A stretch of DNA of 63,368 bases from the NCBI RefSeq assembly GCF_001439695.1, contig NZ_JYLL01000037.1, positions 1 through 63,368 on the forward strand, written 5' to 3'. The position numbers and the translations under genes were made by a program. Origin of the DNA: Pseudomonas veronii (GTDB lineage: Bacteria > Pseudomonadota > Gammaproteobacteria > Pseudomonadales > Pseudomonadaceae). The notes beneath the pieces are model-generated. The model did no database searches and was not told the origin of the DNA. It worked only from the letters and a program-made list of their open reading frames with translations. Positions 1 to 9,085 of this stretch are shown here, piece by piece; positions within the stretch are counted from its first letter, which is position 1, and every line of letters starts with the position of its first letter.

Positions 1-40
1 GATGTTGTGGGTCAGTTCCAGTGCCCGAGCGAGACGCATA

Positions 41-75
41 AAAAAATCCGATGCCAGTGTAGGCATCGGATTTTG
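41..75 (-). terminator. Rho-independent terminator downstream of pckA
   Basis: Arms at 45-55 and 62-72 form an 11-bp perfect hairpin (AATCCGATGCC) with a 6-nt loop. Read on the minus strand it is followed by a run of six T, so it ends pckA transcription. The A-rich opposite side means it could also work from the left. I assign no gene to bases 1-40. Confidence 0.85.
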
Positions 76-159
76 ATTTTTTGCGGCCAAAGGTCAAGCG
101 AGAAGGCTTAACTGATCGGCATTACCCACAAGGGGCGGCTTTTTCACAACGACCGAATC

Positions 160-1701
160 TTACAACTTCGGACCCGCTGCCTTGATCGCATCGCTCACGT
201 CAAACTTCTTGAAGTTCTCGATGAACAGACCCGCCAGCGCCTTCGCCGCTTCGTCGTAGGCAGCCTTGTCAGCCCAGGTGTTACGTGGGTTCAACAGGCC
301 GGTCTCAACACCCGGTACAGCCAATGGCACGTCCAGGTTGATGGTGTCGAGGTGTTGCGTTTCAACGCCGATCAACGCGCCGCTCTGGATCGCTGCGATC
401 ACGCCGCGGGTGGTCGGGATGTTGAAGCGTTGGCCGACGCCGTAGCCGCCGCCGGTCCAGCCGGTGTTGACCAGGTAGACCTTGGAGCCGAAGCCGCGGA
501 TGCGCTTGATCAGCAGCTCGGCGTATTCACCGGCCGGGCGTGGGAAGAATGGCGCACCGAAGCAAGTCGAGAAAGTCGACTTGATGCCGCTGCCCGAACC
601 CATTTCAGTCGAGCCCACCAGTGCGGTGTAGCCGGACAGGAAGTGGTAGGCCGCTTGTTCTTCGCTGAGGATCGACACAGGCGGCAGTACGCCGGTCAGG
701 TCGCAGGTCAGGAAGATCACAGCGTTTGGCTCGCCGCCGAGGTTCTTCTCGGAACGCTTGGCCACGTGCTCGAGCGGGTAGGCGGCACGGCTGTTCTGGG
801 TCAGGCTGACATCGCTGTAGTCGGCATGCTTGGCCTCGTCGATGACGACGTTTTCCAGCACCGCGCCGTGCTTGATGGCTTTCCAGATAACCGGCTCGTT
901 CTTCTCCGACAGGTCGATGCACTTGGCATAGCAACCGCCTTCGATGTTGAACACCACGCCCTTGCCCCAGCCGTGTTCGTCGTCACCGATCAGGTAACGG
1001 CTTTCGTCGGCGGACAGGGTGGTCTTGCCGGTGCCGGACAGGCCGAAGAACAGGGTCACGTCGCCTGCTTCGCCAATGTTGGCGGCGCAGTGCATCGGCA
1101 GTACGTCGGCGGCCGGCAGCAGGAAGTTCTGCACCGAGAACATGGCTTTCTTCATTTCACCAGCGTAAAGCATGCCGGCGATCAGCACTTTTTTCTGGGC
1201 GAAGTTGAGAATCACGCAACCGTCGGAGTTGGTGCCGTCACGCTCAGGCACGCACTCGAAATTGGCCACGTTGAGCACTTGCCACTCGTCACGGCCGGCC
1301 GGGTTGTACTGGGCCGGGTTGATGAACAGGCAACGACCGAACAGGTTATGCCAGGCAGTCTGGGTGGTCATCTTCACGGCCAGGTAGTGGTCTTCGGAGG
1401 CCCCTACATGCACGTGGGAAACAAAATGTTCTTGCGCGTTGTTGAACGCCTCGACGCGAGCCCACAGGGCATCGAACTTGTCGGCCGGGAACTTGCGGTT
1501 GATCGGGCCCCAGGCAATGGCGTCCTGGGTCGAAGGCTCTTCAACGATGAAACGGTCGACTGGCGAACGGCCGGTACGGTGACCGGTTTCTACGACCAGT
1601 GCGCCAGTATCGGCAAGCACGCCTTCACCGCGCTGCAGGGCTTCTTTGACCAGATCGTCAACACTCAGATCGGTGTATACGGCGTTATTGGCTTGCGTCA
1701 T
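160..1701 (-). CDS. pckA: Phosphoenolpyruvate carboxykinase (ATP)
   Basis: Converts oxaloacetate plus ATP to phosphoenolpyruvate and CO2, the first committed step of gluconeogenesis, in the cytosol. The 513-residue product has the length of the ATP-dependent family. The oxaloacetate-binding HRTGRSPVDRF lies at about 41-51, the P-loop GLSGTGKTT at 220-228, and the metal-binding kinase-2 stretch LIGDDEHGW at 237-245. It is a single gene followed by a strong hairpin terminator. In pseudomonads a neighbouring hslO is usual, which fits. No frameshift or missing motif is seen. Confidence 0.98.
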   Translation of the reverse strand: MTQANNAVYTDLSVDDLVKEALQRGEGVLADTGALVVETGHRTGRSPVDRFIVEEPSTQDAIAWGPINRKFPADKFDALWARVEAFNNAQEHFVSHVHVGASEDHYLAVKMTTQTAWHNLFGRCLFINPAQYNPAGRDEWQVLNVANFECVPERDGTNSDGCVILNFAQKKVLIAGMLYAGEMKKAMFSVQNFLLPAADVLPMHCAANIGEAGDVTLFFGLSGTGKTTLSADESRYLIGDDEHGWGKGVVFNIEGGCYAKCIDLSEKNEPVIWKAIKHGAVLENVVIDEAKHADYSDVSLTQNSRAAYPLEHVAKRSEKNLGGEPNAVIFLTCDLTGVLPPVSILSEEQAAYHFLSGYTALVGSTEMGSGSGIKSTFSTCFGAPFFPRPAGEYAELLIKRIRGFGSKVYLVNTGWTGGGYGVGQRFNIPTTRGVIAAIQSGALIGVETQHLDTINLDVPLAVPGVETGLLNPRNTWADKAAYDEAAKALAGLFIENFKKFDVSDAIKAAGPKL

Positions 1702-1880
1702 GAGGTTCCCCGTCGGCCTGTGGCCGAGTGCTCCAAACGTTTTGTAGTAGAAAGTTGCGCACTACTACCGCGAAAAAAGTGGGCCGGATTATGCCAGAAA
1801 AGCCCAAAAAAAGTAGGGCCCTCCCGTCAGAACAGCGCTAATCCGGCATTTGTCAGGTGATTTACCTGTGCTTAAACGTT

Positions 1881-2783
1881 TTAGTGGCGGGTATCGGAGG
1901 GGGTACCGATACCGGCGCCGGCGAACAATTGGACGATATCGGCGGCGTCGAACAGGTAGCGCTGGTTGCAGAACTGGCAGTCGATTTCGATCTGACCACC
2001 GTGTTCCACCACCAGATTTTGCGCATCTTCCAGGCCGAGACTGACCAGCGCGTTCGCCGAACGCTCGCGAGAGCAACTGCAATGGAAGCGCAAACCCTGC
2101 GCGTCGAACAAGCGCACAGTCTCTTCGTGGTACAGGCGATGCAGGATGGTTTCGTTGTCCAGGGCCAGCAATTCTTCGGCGGTCAGGGTGCCAGCCAGGG
2201 CGGTGAGGTTGCGCCAGCTTTCGGCGCGTTCGTCGTCGTCCTTGATGCGGTCGGCGGGCAGCTGTTGCAGCAACAGGCCACGGGCGCGCTTGCCGTCGGC
2301 GTTGAGCCAGAAGCGCGTGCCGATCTGCTGGGACATAACGAAATAGTTGGTGAAGCAGTCCGACAGGTTTTCGCCGTCGAGGTCGACGATGCCCTGGTAA
2401 CGCTGGCCGTCGGTCGGGTCGACGGTGAGCGCCAGCACGCCGTTGGGCATCAGGTCGGCCAGGGTCGCGTCCGGGGCGATCAGGTCAGCCTCATACCGGG
2501 CCAGGCCACGGATCTCACGCTCGCTGGAGCACTCGATCATCAGCAACGGGACCGGACCTTCGGACCGCGCCTGCAGGATCAGCAACCCGTCGAATTTCAT
2601 GGTGCCTACCAACAGCGCCGCCGCCGCCATCAATTCACCGAGCAGTTGCGCGACCGGCTCCGGATAGGGGTGCTTGGCGAGGACTTCGGCATAGCTGCGC
2701 TCCAACGAGACCAGTTCGCCGCGGGCGTCGTTCTCGTCGAAGATGAAGCGTTGGGTGAAGTCGGTATCCGGTAAATCAGTCAT
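1881..2783 (-). CDS. hslO: Hsp33 redox-regulated chaperone
   Basis: Holdase chaperone activated by oxidation of a zinc centre; acts in the cytosol during oxidative and heat stress. The 300-residue product begins MTDLPDTDFTQRF; an upstream in-frame ATG at 2933 would add 50 residues unlike the family and overlap the divergent PAP2 gene, so I use the ATG at 2783. The C-terminal zinc ligands are visible as CSC then, 31 residues later, CQFC (CXC-X31-CXXC), the family signature. It is transcribed towards pckA. hslR, the other heat-shock gene of the area, lies about 1 kb away. Confidence 0.96.
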   Translation of the reverse strand: MTDLPDTDFTQRFIFDENDARGELVSLERSYAEVLAKHPYPEPVAQLLGELMAAAALLVGTMKFDGLLILQARSEGPVPLLMIECSSEREIRGLARYEADLIAPDATLADLMPNGVLALTVDPTDGQRYQGIVDLDGENLSDCFTNYFVMSQQIGTRFWLNADGKRARGLLLQQLPADRIKDDDERAESWRNLTALAGTLTAEELLALDNETILHRLYHEETVRLFDAQGLRFHCSCSRERSANALVSLGLEDAQNLVVEHGGQIEIDCQFCNQRYLFDAADIVQLFAGAGIGTPSDTRH

Positions 2784-2909
2784 AGGTCTAGGTATCTGAA
2801 TTGATGACAAAATTGTTACAACGTTTATAAAATTGAACGCTTTAGCACCATTTTGGTGCGGCTCTCTCCTGGAAACAGAGAGCTTATATAGAGCAAAGAG
2901 GGACAGTTT

Positions 2910-3713
2910 ATGAACAATCCGGGTTTGTTCCAAGCCAAGTGGAACCTCCGGCGATGGGCTTTTTGCAATCTACTCGCATTCGGGCTGCTGTGTTTTTGGC
3001 TGTGGCCCACAGGCCAGATGCTATGCGTGTTTTTCGACGAGTGGCTGTTTCACCTGTTCAATGCCCCCCTGGCGAGCAATCCGACCTGGCTGCATGTGTG
3101 GGCCGTGGCCAGCCTGCGGCCGTTTGATGCGGTGGTCGGCGTGATTCTGCTGACGCTGTTGATTCGCGGCGATTGGGTGTTCAAGGCGGCGCAGGTGCGC
3201 CAGGCGTTTCTTGGCTTCTTCGGGATTCTGCTGCTGTTGCTGTTTATCCGCATGCTGTTTTCCAAACTCGCGGCGCAGATGGGTTGGCAACACAGCAGCC
3301 CTTCGATAGTGCTCAGCGGCGCGATTCGGATGAGCGACTATTTCCCGGGGCTGGAGAAAACCTGGGAGTTGAAAGACCGTTCGAGCCAGAGTTTCCCTGG
3401 GGATCATGCTTCGGTGCTGCTGATCTGGGGAATGTTCATGACGGTATTCGCCCAGCGGCGGGGCCAGGTGCTGGTGATCTGGGGCCTGGCGTTGTTGTTC
3501 ATGATGCCGCGGCTGGTGGCGGGCGCACATTGGGCGCAGGACGATTATATCGGCGGAGTGTTGCTGGCACTGCTGGCATTGGGATGGGGCTATTACACAC
3601 CGTTTGCGGCAAAGGTGTCGCAGGTGTTGCTACGGCTGACCGCGCCGGTGTTCGGGTTACTCGCCAAGCTGCCGGTGATCGGGCGATTGAGCGTCATGCG
3701 CGCATCCTGCTGA
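2910..3713 (+). CDS. PAP2-family membrane phosphatase (LpxT/undecaprenyl-diphosphatase type)
   Basis: Membrane phosphatase of the PAP2 superfamily, 267 residues with about six hydrophobic segments. The acid-phosphatase signature is present: KDRSSQSFPGDHAS (SxxxGH-type with the conserved His) and a later RLVAGAHWAQD with the second Arg and His. Members act on lipid pyrophosphates or lipid A. The exact substrate cannot be read from sequence. The start ATG follows GAGGGACAG. It is divergent from hslO and convergent with hslR, so it is a single-gene unit. Confidence 0.88.
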   Translation: MNNPGLFQAKWNLRRWAFCNLLAFGLLCFWLWPTGQMLCVFFDEWLFHLFNAPLASNPTWLHVWAVASLRPFDAVVGVILLTLLIRGDWVFKAAQVRQAFLGFFGILLLLLFIRMLFSKLAAQMGWQHSSPSIVLSGAIRMSDYFPGLEKTWELKDRSSQSFPGDHASVLLIWGMFMTVFAQRRGQVLVIWGLALLFMMPRLVAGAHWAQDDYIGGVLLALLALGWGYYTPFAAKVSQVLLRLTAPVFGLLAKLPVIGRLSVMRASC

Positions 3714-3757
3714 CGCCCCACATCTATCGATCCGCTTTGCGCTGACAATATGCGCGG

Positions 3758-4165
3758 TCAATCGTCATTACCGCTGCCGCGAAACTTGAACAGGTCGCGG
3801 CGCTGCTTCTTGCTCGGCTTGCCATCGGTGGTCATGCCTGTGGCGCCGGCCTTACGCATCGCCGCTGCGTTTTCGCGCTTGGCAACGCTGGCTTCGGTCT
3901 CGGCATACAGCGCCTGCGCTTCGGGTGCGCCACGGCGCACGCTGGAAAGCGCCTGGACCACGACAGTTTTTTCGTCAAATCCGATACGAATCTGCAACTC
4001 ATCACCCACGCGCGGCTCTTTGCCCGGCTTGCAGCGTTCGCCGCGATGATGCACCTTGCCACTCTCGATAGCAGCCTTGGCCAAGGCACGGGTTTTATAG
4101 AAACGCGCCGCCCACAGCCATTTGTCCAAACGGATTTTTTCTTCCTCTGCCTGCTTCTGAGCCAC
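3758..4165 (-). CDS. hslR: Heat-shock protein 15, S4-domain RNA binding (GTG start)
   Basis: Hsp15 binds free 50S subunits that carry a nascent chain and helps rescue them. The 135-residue product starts at a GTG at 4165, six bases after GAGGAA; the longer reading to 4231 has no such site. An S4 domain covers about residues 10-70 (IRLDKWLWAARFYKTRALA), and the basic C-terminus ends KKQRRDLFKFRGSGNDD as in the family. It is convergent with the PAP2 gene. Confidence 0.95.
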   Translation of the reverse strand: MAQKQAEEEKIRLDKWLWAARFYKTRALAKAAIESGKVHHRGERCKPGKEPRVGDELQIRIGFDEKTVVVQALSSVRRGAPEAQALYAETEASVAKRENAAAMRKAGATGMTTDGKPSKKQRRDLFKFRGSGNDD

Positions 4166-4281
4166 TTGAATTCCTCGTTCTGAAAAATGTCGCAACTTTA
4201 CTGTTGAAACCCTTCGACGCATAAACCCCAAGGCTCACCTAAGATACGCCAGGTAGCCCCCTGTTTTCGCGAGGATACCCT

Positions 4282-5061
4282 GTGACCGACTTCCCGACTT
4301 CACTCACCTCGCCCAACCAGCATTGCGTGGGCTGCCAGCAAAGCGAGCCCTTGGGTTTTGATTTTGCATTCGCCTACCAACCGATCGTAGACCTTCGCGA
4401 CCATTCGGTTTTTGCCCACGAAGCCTTGGTGCGGGGTTCACAGGGCGAAGGGGCGTTGTCGGTGCTGGCCCAGGTCAACGATAGCAACCGCTACCGTTTC
4501 GACCAGCGTTGCCGTACCCAGGCAATCGCCGGCGCCGCGGCCCTGGGGATGCAAACCTGTCTTTCCATCAATTTCATGCCCAACGCGGTGTATCGACCCG
4601 AACTGTGCATTCGCAGCACCCTGGAGGCCGCCCGCACGCACAATTTTCCGCTTGACCAGCTGATTTTCGAGACGCTGGAAAGCGAACACATAGATAACCA
4701 TCGCCATTTGACGAATATTCTGCGTGAATACCGCGAATTCGGCTTCAAAACTGCCATCGACGATTTCGGCGCGGGCTATTCGGGGCTGAACCTGCTGGCC
4801 GATTTCCAACCTGACTTGATCAAACTCGACATGGCGCTGATTCGCGATGTCGACCAGGATCGTGTCCGCCAGGTCATCGTCCAGGGGATTGTCACAATCT
4901 GTGAGCAGTTGGGCGTTACTGTCATCGCTGAAGGCATTGAAAGTGCCGGTGAGCGCGACTTCCTGTCCGACTGTGGAATATTTCTGATGCAGGGCTACTG
5001 GTTCGCCAAGCCCGCATTCAACGCGCTGGCCGAGGTTTCCCCTCAAGCCTGGGCGAATTGA
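4282..5061 (+). CDS. rimA: EAL-domain c-di-GMP phosphodiesterase RimA (GTG start)
   Basis: Predicted to hydrolyse c-di-GMP. The 259-residue protein is almost only an EAL domain. EALVRG lies at 47-52, and the metal and catalytic positions are intact (SINFMPN, FETLE, DDFGAGYSGL, LIKLD, IAEGIES), so activity is expected. A CVGC pair sits at 15-18. It uses a GTG start after GAGGATA. It is first gene of the rimABK operon, 13 bp before rimB. In P. fluorescens RimA, RimB and c-di-GMP are reported to tune the RimK glutamate ligase. Confidence 0.93.
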   Translation: MTDFPTSLTSPNQHCVGCQQSEPLGFDFAFAYQPIVDLRDHSVFAHEALVRGSQGEGALSVLAQVNDSNRYRFDQRCRTQAIAGAAALGMQTCLSINFMPNAVYRPELCIRSTLEAARTHNFPLDQLIFETLESEHIDNHRHLTNILREYREFGFKTAIDDFGAGYSGLNLLADFQPDLIKLDMALIRDVDQDRVRQVIVQGIVTICEQLGVTVIAEGIESAGERDFLSDCGIFLMQGYWFAKPAFNALAEVSPQAWAN

Positions 5062-5074
5062 CCGGTTACCCATA

Positions 5075-5557
5075 TTGAAGACATTTGACCATTTGACCGT
5101 TGTCGGTCTGCGTGAGTGGGTGGCACTTCCCGACTTGGGAGTGGCAGGCCTGCGCGCGAAGATCGACACCGGTGCCAGCACTTCGAGCCTGCACGCCACC
5201 GATATCGAACCCTTTGAGCGCGACGGTGAGAAATGGGTGCGCTTTACCGCACACCTGGGCAGCGTTGTGCAGTTGCGTCACCGCCGCTGCGAAGCGCCGC
5301 TGGTGGCGATGAAAACCATCAAGAGCTCCAATGGTCATGCGCAGGTGCGCTATGTGATCAGCACCACCCTGGCGCTGGGCGACCGGGTATGGCGGGTGGA
5401 ATTCACCCTCGCCTGCCGCAAGGCCATGCGCTACCGCCTGCTCCTCGGTTCCAAGGCGCTGATTGACGGCCAGTTGGTGGTCAATCCCGGCGTCAAGTAC
5501 GTTCAAGACAAGCCGGTGTTCCCGGTCTCCACTATTTCTGCCCCAGGTGCTGCATGA
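5075..5557 (+). CDS. rimB: RimB, retropepsin-like ATP-dependent zinc protease family (TTG start)
   Basis: RimK-associated protease of about 160 residues. An aspartic-protease-like IDTGASTSSLHA occurs at 30-41 (DTGA 31-34). In the rim system it is proposed to remove glutamates added by RimK to ribosomal protein S6. The only plausible start is a TTG at 5075 with no clear ribosome-binding site, 13 bp after the rimA stop, so translation is probably coupled to rimA. Its stop overlaps the rimK start as ATGA. Confidence 0.93.
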   Translation: MKTFDHLTVVGLREWVALPDLGVAGLRAKIDTGASTSSLHATDIEPFERDGEKWVRFTAHLGSVVQLRHRRCEAPLVAMKTIKSSNGHAQVRYVISTTLALGDRVWRVEFTLACRKAMRYRLLLGSKALIDGQLVVNPGVKYVQDKPVFPVSTISAPGAA

Positions 5558-6459
5558 AGATTGCTGTGCTGTCGCGAAACCCGCGTCTGTATTCCACCCG
5601 CCGCCTGGTCGAGGCCGGCACCGAACGTGGCCACGAAATGGTGGTGATCGACACGTTGCGTGCCTATATGAACATTGCCAGCCATAAGCCGCAGATCCAT
5701 TACCGCGGCAAACCACTGGAAGGCTTTGATGCGGTGATCCCGCGTATCGGCGCCTCGGTGACCTTTTATGGCTGCGCGGTGTTGCGCCAGTTTGAAATGA
5801 TGGGCGTCTCCCCGCTGAATGAATCCGTCGCGATCGCGCGCTCGCGGGACAAGCTGCGCTCGCTGCAATTGCTGTCGCGCCGGGGTATCGGCCTGCCGGT
5901 CACCGGCTTTGCCCACTCCCCCGACGACATTCCCGACCTGATCGAAATGGTCAACGGCGCGCCGCTGGTGATCAAGGTGCTGGAAGGCACCCAGGGCATC
6001 GGCGTGGTGCTGTGCGAAACCGCCACGGCGGCGGAGTCGGTGATCGAGGCATTCATGGGCCTCAAGCAGAACATCATGGTGCAGGAATACATCAAGGAAG
6101 CCGGCGGTGCGGATATCCGCTGCTTCGTGGTCGGCGACAAGGTGATTGCCGCGATGAAACGCCAGGCCAAGCCTGGGGAATTCCGCTCCAACCTGCACCG
6201 TGGCGGCAGTGCCAGCCTGATCAAGATCACCCCCGAAGAGCGCATGACCGCGCTACGGGCGGCCAAGGTCATGGGGTTGAGCGTGGCGGGCGTGGACATC
6301 CTGCGTTCCAACCATGGCCCGCTGGTGATGGAAGTCAATTCATCACCTGGCCTGGAAGGCATCGAGACCACCACCGGCAAGGATGTGGCGGGGATCATCA
6401 TTCAGCATCTGGAAAAGAGTGGCGGGCCGAACATGACCCGGACCAAGGGCAAGGGCTAG
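5554..6459 (+). CDS. rimK: Ribosomal protein S6 glutamate ligase
   Basis: ATP-grasp enzyme that adds glutamates to the C-terminus of ribosomal protein S6; in P. fluorescens this remodels the proteome and affects motility and root colonisation. The 301-residue sequence starts MKIAVLSRNP and carries the ATP-grasp core (VIKVLEGTQGIGV, VQEYIKEA, and the metal-binding MEVNSSPGLEGIE). It overlaps rimB by four bases (ATGA), so it is translationally coupled. It is last gene of the operon and converges on envZ, with an inverted repeat between. Confidence 0.97.
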   Translation: MKIAVLSRNPRLYSTRRLVEAGTERGHEMVVIDTLRAYMNIASHKPQIHYRGKPLEGFDAVIPRIGASVTFYGCAVLRQFEMMGVSPLNESVAIARSRDKLRSLQLLSRRGIGLPVTGFAHSPDDIPDLIEMVNGAPLVIKVLEGTQGIGVVLCETATAAESVIEAFMGLKQNIMVQEYIKEAGGADIRCFVVGDKVIAAMKRQAKPGEFRSNLHRGGSASLIKITPEERMTALRAAKVMGLSVAGVDILRSNHGPLVMEVNSSPGLEGIETTTGKDVAGIIIQHLEKSGGPNMTRTKGKG

Positions 6460-6465
6460 AGGAGC

Positions 6466-6545
6466 AGTCTTCAGCTTGAAGCTTCAGGCTGCAAGAGACG
6501 GGCAGAAGCCGTTTGCTTTTCTCTTGCAGCTCTAAACGTGCAGCT
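6466..6545. repeat. Imperfect palindromic element between convergent rimK and envZ
   Basis: The gap holds overlapping inverted repeats. GCTGCAAGAG at 6488-6497 pairs with CTCTTGCAGC at 6521-6530, and there are AGCTTGAAGCTT and GCAGCTTGCCGCTGCAGC motifs around them. Such AGCTTGAAGCTT-rich palindromes are common in pseudomonad 3' gaps. It may end transcription from both sides, though no long T run follows. Confidence 0.6.
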
Positions 6546-6556
6546 TGCCGCTGCAG

Positions 6557-7870
6557 CTACACCGCGTCTCGGGGCAACATCAAACCCAACGGCAAGCGCA
6601 CCCGCGCTTCCAGCCCGCCGCCCTCGCGGTTGCGCAGCTCAACATTGCCGCCATGCATCGAGGCAATCCGCCGCACAATCGCCAGCCCCAAACCGGTGCC
6701 CTTGCCACCCCGAGCACGGTCGCCACGGGTGAAGGGGTTGAAGATGCCTTCCAGCTCGGCCGGGTCGATACCGGCCCCGCGATCCATCACGCTCAGCACC
6801 ACATAGGGCGCAGCACTGTCACCGGAGACATACGCCGCCACTTCCACATCCGAACCGGCGTGGTGCAAGGCGTTGCCGATCAGGTTGTTCAGCAGGCGCT
6901 TCATCGAGACCCGACGCAACGCAAACGGCTGGATCGGCTCCAGGCGCATCCGCACCTGCTCGCCATTCTGGTTGTAGGGCGCTACCACCTCGCGCACCAG
7001 GTCCGTCAGGTCGACGACTTCCACCACCTCATCGCGACCATCGCGGATAAAGGCCAGGAACTGGTCGAGAATCGCGTCCATGTCCTCGATATCACGCACC
7101 ATGTCGTCCGTGAGATCGGTATGGTTGCCCATCAGCTCCAGGGACAGCCGCAAACGCGTCAATGGCGTGCGCAAGTCATGGGACACGCCCGCAAGCATCA
7201 GCTCGCGCTCGCGCCCGGCCTGTTCGACGTCCTCGGCCATCTGGTTGAACGCGCTGTAGACCTCGGTCATCTCGCTGGGCGTGTCGCTGACCGGCAGGCG
7301 CACACTGCGCCCCTGTCCCAGCTGGCGGGCGGCGAACACCAGGCGTTTAAGCGGTTGATTGAGCTGGCGCACGAAAATCCACGCGGACGCCGTCGAAAGC
7401 AAGCCGATAGCCAGGAACCAGCCCAGTACATTCCAGATCTTCTGCCCTCGCAAAGGGTGCGGATACAGCGGCACCTTCAGCCAATCTTCCCCCAGGCTCG
7501 GCGCGCGCACCCACAGCGCGGGTGACACATGCATACGCAGCCGAACTTCGGTGTCGTCGCCCAGTTCCGCCTGCATCTGGCGCTGGTAAATCTCACTGTA
7601 GGGCCAATGCTGCTCGCCTTCCGGCACACCTGCACCCGCCACGCGCACCAGTGTCGCCGCCTTGGCGATTTTCTCGCGGTTCTCGGGGTCGGCCGCCCAA
7701 TAGGCGCGCAAGGTCAGGGCGACACCGTGGCTGTACTGTCGATCCACCAGCACGTCTTCGTTCATCAACAGATAAACCAGCGTGAGTGCCTTGGAAAACA
7801 GAACGACGATGAGCACCAGCCAAAGGGTGCGGGAGAAGAAACTTTGCGGGAACCACAGCGGGGTTTTCAT
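6557..7870 (-). CDS. envZ: Osmolarity-type sensor histidine kinase EnvZ
   Basis: Inner-membrane kinase that phosphorylates OmpR. The 437-residue order is TM1 at about 14-36, a periplasmic loop, TM2 at about 149-167, HAMP, the dimerisation/phosphoacceptor helix with H231 in SHDLRTPLTRL, then the ATPase domain with the N box NLIGNALHHA and the G boxes DRGAGI and GGKGTGLGLAIV. All catalytic boxes are intact. It is downstream of ompR in the same direction, separated by 117 bp, and is probably co-transcribed. Confidence 0.95.
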   Translation of the reverse strand: MKTPLWFPQSFFSRTLWLVLIVVLFSKALTLVYLLMNEDVLVDRQYSHGVALTLRAYWAADPENREKIAKAATLVRVAGAGVPEGEQHWPYSEIYQRQMQAELGDDTEVRLRMHVSPALWVRAPSLGEDWLKVPLYPHPLRGQKIWNVLGWFLAIGLLSTASAWIFVRQLNQPLKRLVFAARQLGQGRSVRLPVSDTPSEMTEVYSAFNQMAEDVEQAGRERELMLAGVSHDLRTPLTRLRLSLELMGNHTDLTDDMVRDIEDMDAILDQFLAFIRDGRDEVVEVVDLTDLVREVVAPYNQNGEQVRMRLEPIQPFALRRVSMKRLLNNLIGNALHHAGSDVEVAAYVSGDSAAPYVVLSVMDRGAGIDPAELEGIFNPFTRGDRARGGKGTGLGLAIVRRIASMHGGNVELRNREGGGLEARVRLPLGLMLPRDAV

Positions 7871-7987
7871 AGGAGACAGCTAGACACCTTGCAGGAACGA
7901 GCGGCGCTCGCAGAATTGCAGACGCCGGACATCCCGTCGCCCCTCATGGAGCCAAACGCCAGGATGCCCGCCCCTGCAAATCATCGG

Positions 7988-8728
7988 TCACTTGGTTGCA
8001 GTGCCATCCGGCACAAACACATACCCCACGCCCCACACCGTCTGGATATAACGCGGCTTGGACGGGTCCGGCTCGATCATTCGGCGCAGACGGGAAATCT
8101 GCACGTCGATGGAGCGCTCCAGAGCGTCCCATTCCCGACCACGGGCCAGGTTCATCAGTTTGTCGCGGGTCAGCGGCTGGCGCGCGTTCATCACCAGCGC
8201 CTTGAGCACGGCGAACTCGCCGGTGGTGAGCATGTGGACTTCATCGCCACGCTTGAGCTCACGGGTGGCCAATGACAGTTCGTAATCGCCGAAGGTGACG
8301 CTTTCGTCTTCACTGCCCGGTGCGCCCGGCACCGGCGCCGCCTGGCGACGCAATACGGCCTTGACCCGCGCCATCAGCTCGTCCGGGTTGAACGGCTTGG
8401 CCAGGTAATCATCAGCGCCCAGTTCGAGGCCCTTGATGCGGCTCAGCTCATCGCCCTTGGCGGTGAGCATGATGATCGGAATCTGGTTGTTCGCGCCGCG
8501 CAGGCGTTTGCAGGCGGTGAGGCCGTCTTCGCCGGGTAGCATCAGGTCGAGCACGACCAGGTTGAACACTTCGCGCCCCAACAGGCGGTCCATCTGCTCG
8601 GTGTTCGGCACCGCGCGGGCACGATAACCCTTGGAGTTGAAAAAACGCTCCAGCAGGCTGCTCAGCCCCGGATCGTCATCAACGATGAGAATTTTTTCGC
8701 CTTCAGCAGTTTGTGCAGTGCTGCTCAT
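7988..8728 (-). CDS. ompR: Response regulator OmpR
   Basis: OmpR/PhoB-class transcription factor of 246 residues. The receiver has the acidic pocket VDDD at 16-19, the phosphoacceptor D61 in VVLDLMLPG and the conserved Lys in YLAKPF. A linker leads to a winged helix ending in the recognition-helix region and VWGVGYVFVPDG. It pairs with EnvZ encoded next to it. It is first gene of the pair and is divergent from tex. Confidence 0.96.
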   Translation of the reverse strand: MSSTAQTAEGEKILIVDDDPGLSSLLERFFNSKGYRARAVPNTEQMDRLLGREVFNLVVLDLMLPGEDGLTACKRLRGANNQIPIIMLTAKGDELSRIKGLELGADDYLAKPFNPDELMARVKAVLRRQAAPVPGAPGSEDESVTFGDYELSLATRELKRGDEVHMLTTGEFAVLKALVMNARQPLTRDKLMNLARGREWDALERSIDVQISRLRRMIEPDPSKPRYIQTVWGVGYVFVPDGTATK

Positions 8729-9085
8729 TGGATGCTCCTCTTATCTCGGCGCGCATTATGGCCTAGCTGCCGTTATACGCACCGTGTGCATTGTTAGCAG
8801 ATTTTTCCTCTACTGCCAGCGAACCCACGCCCTACAACCTGCGGCGCAGTCCCCCCCAAGGACAGAACGCTGGTTATAATGCGGCGCCTTCGTGCAGGGC
8901 AACGTCAGATCGTTACCGTTTACTGCCGGGCTTTTTTTCACCCGCTTGTCGTGTTTTTTACGATTTCGAGGGTCAATAGGCAGCCTCTTGACCCAGGCAG
9001 CGGCGCCAGTCGGGCCGCTCAACCAGCCTCGTCGGGCCTTGTTTTCCGGGCTTGCGAGCTGCTTTTAAGAATTTCAGGTGGTTTT
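8729..9085 (+). promoter_or_regulatory. ompR-tex divergent intergenic region with a long tex leader
   Basis: This 357-bp gap has no gene. A consensus -10 TATAAT, preceded by TGGT, lies at 8875-8880 on the plus strand, so tex mRNA would start near 8887 and have a leader of about 200 nt. The leader contains GC-rich segments, a T-run at about 8933-8939 and another at 8953-8959. The ompR promoter must lie in the left part on the other strand. The -35 is not clear. Confidence 0.5.

Noticed and set aside
1..40. Partial gene at the left edge
   Set aside because: Both strands allow a short open stretch, but about 13 codons are too few to call; no ribosome site is seen.
352..1860. 502-codon plus-strand ORF opposite pckA
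   Set aside because: It runs antisense to the complete pckA and has no family features; a GC-skew shadow.
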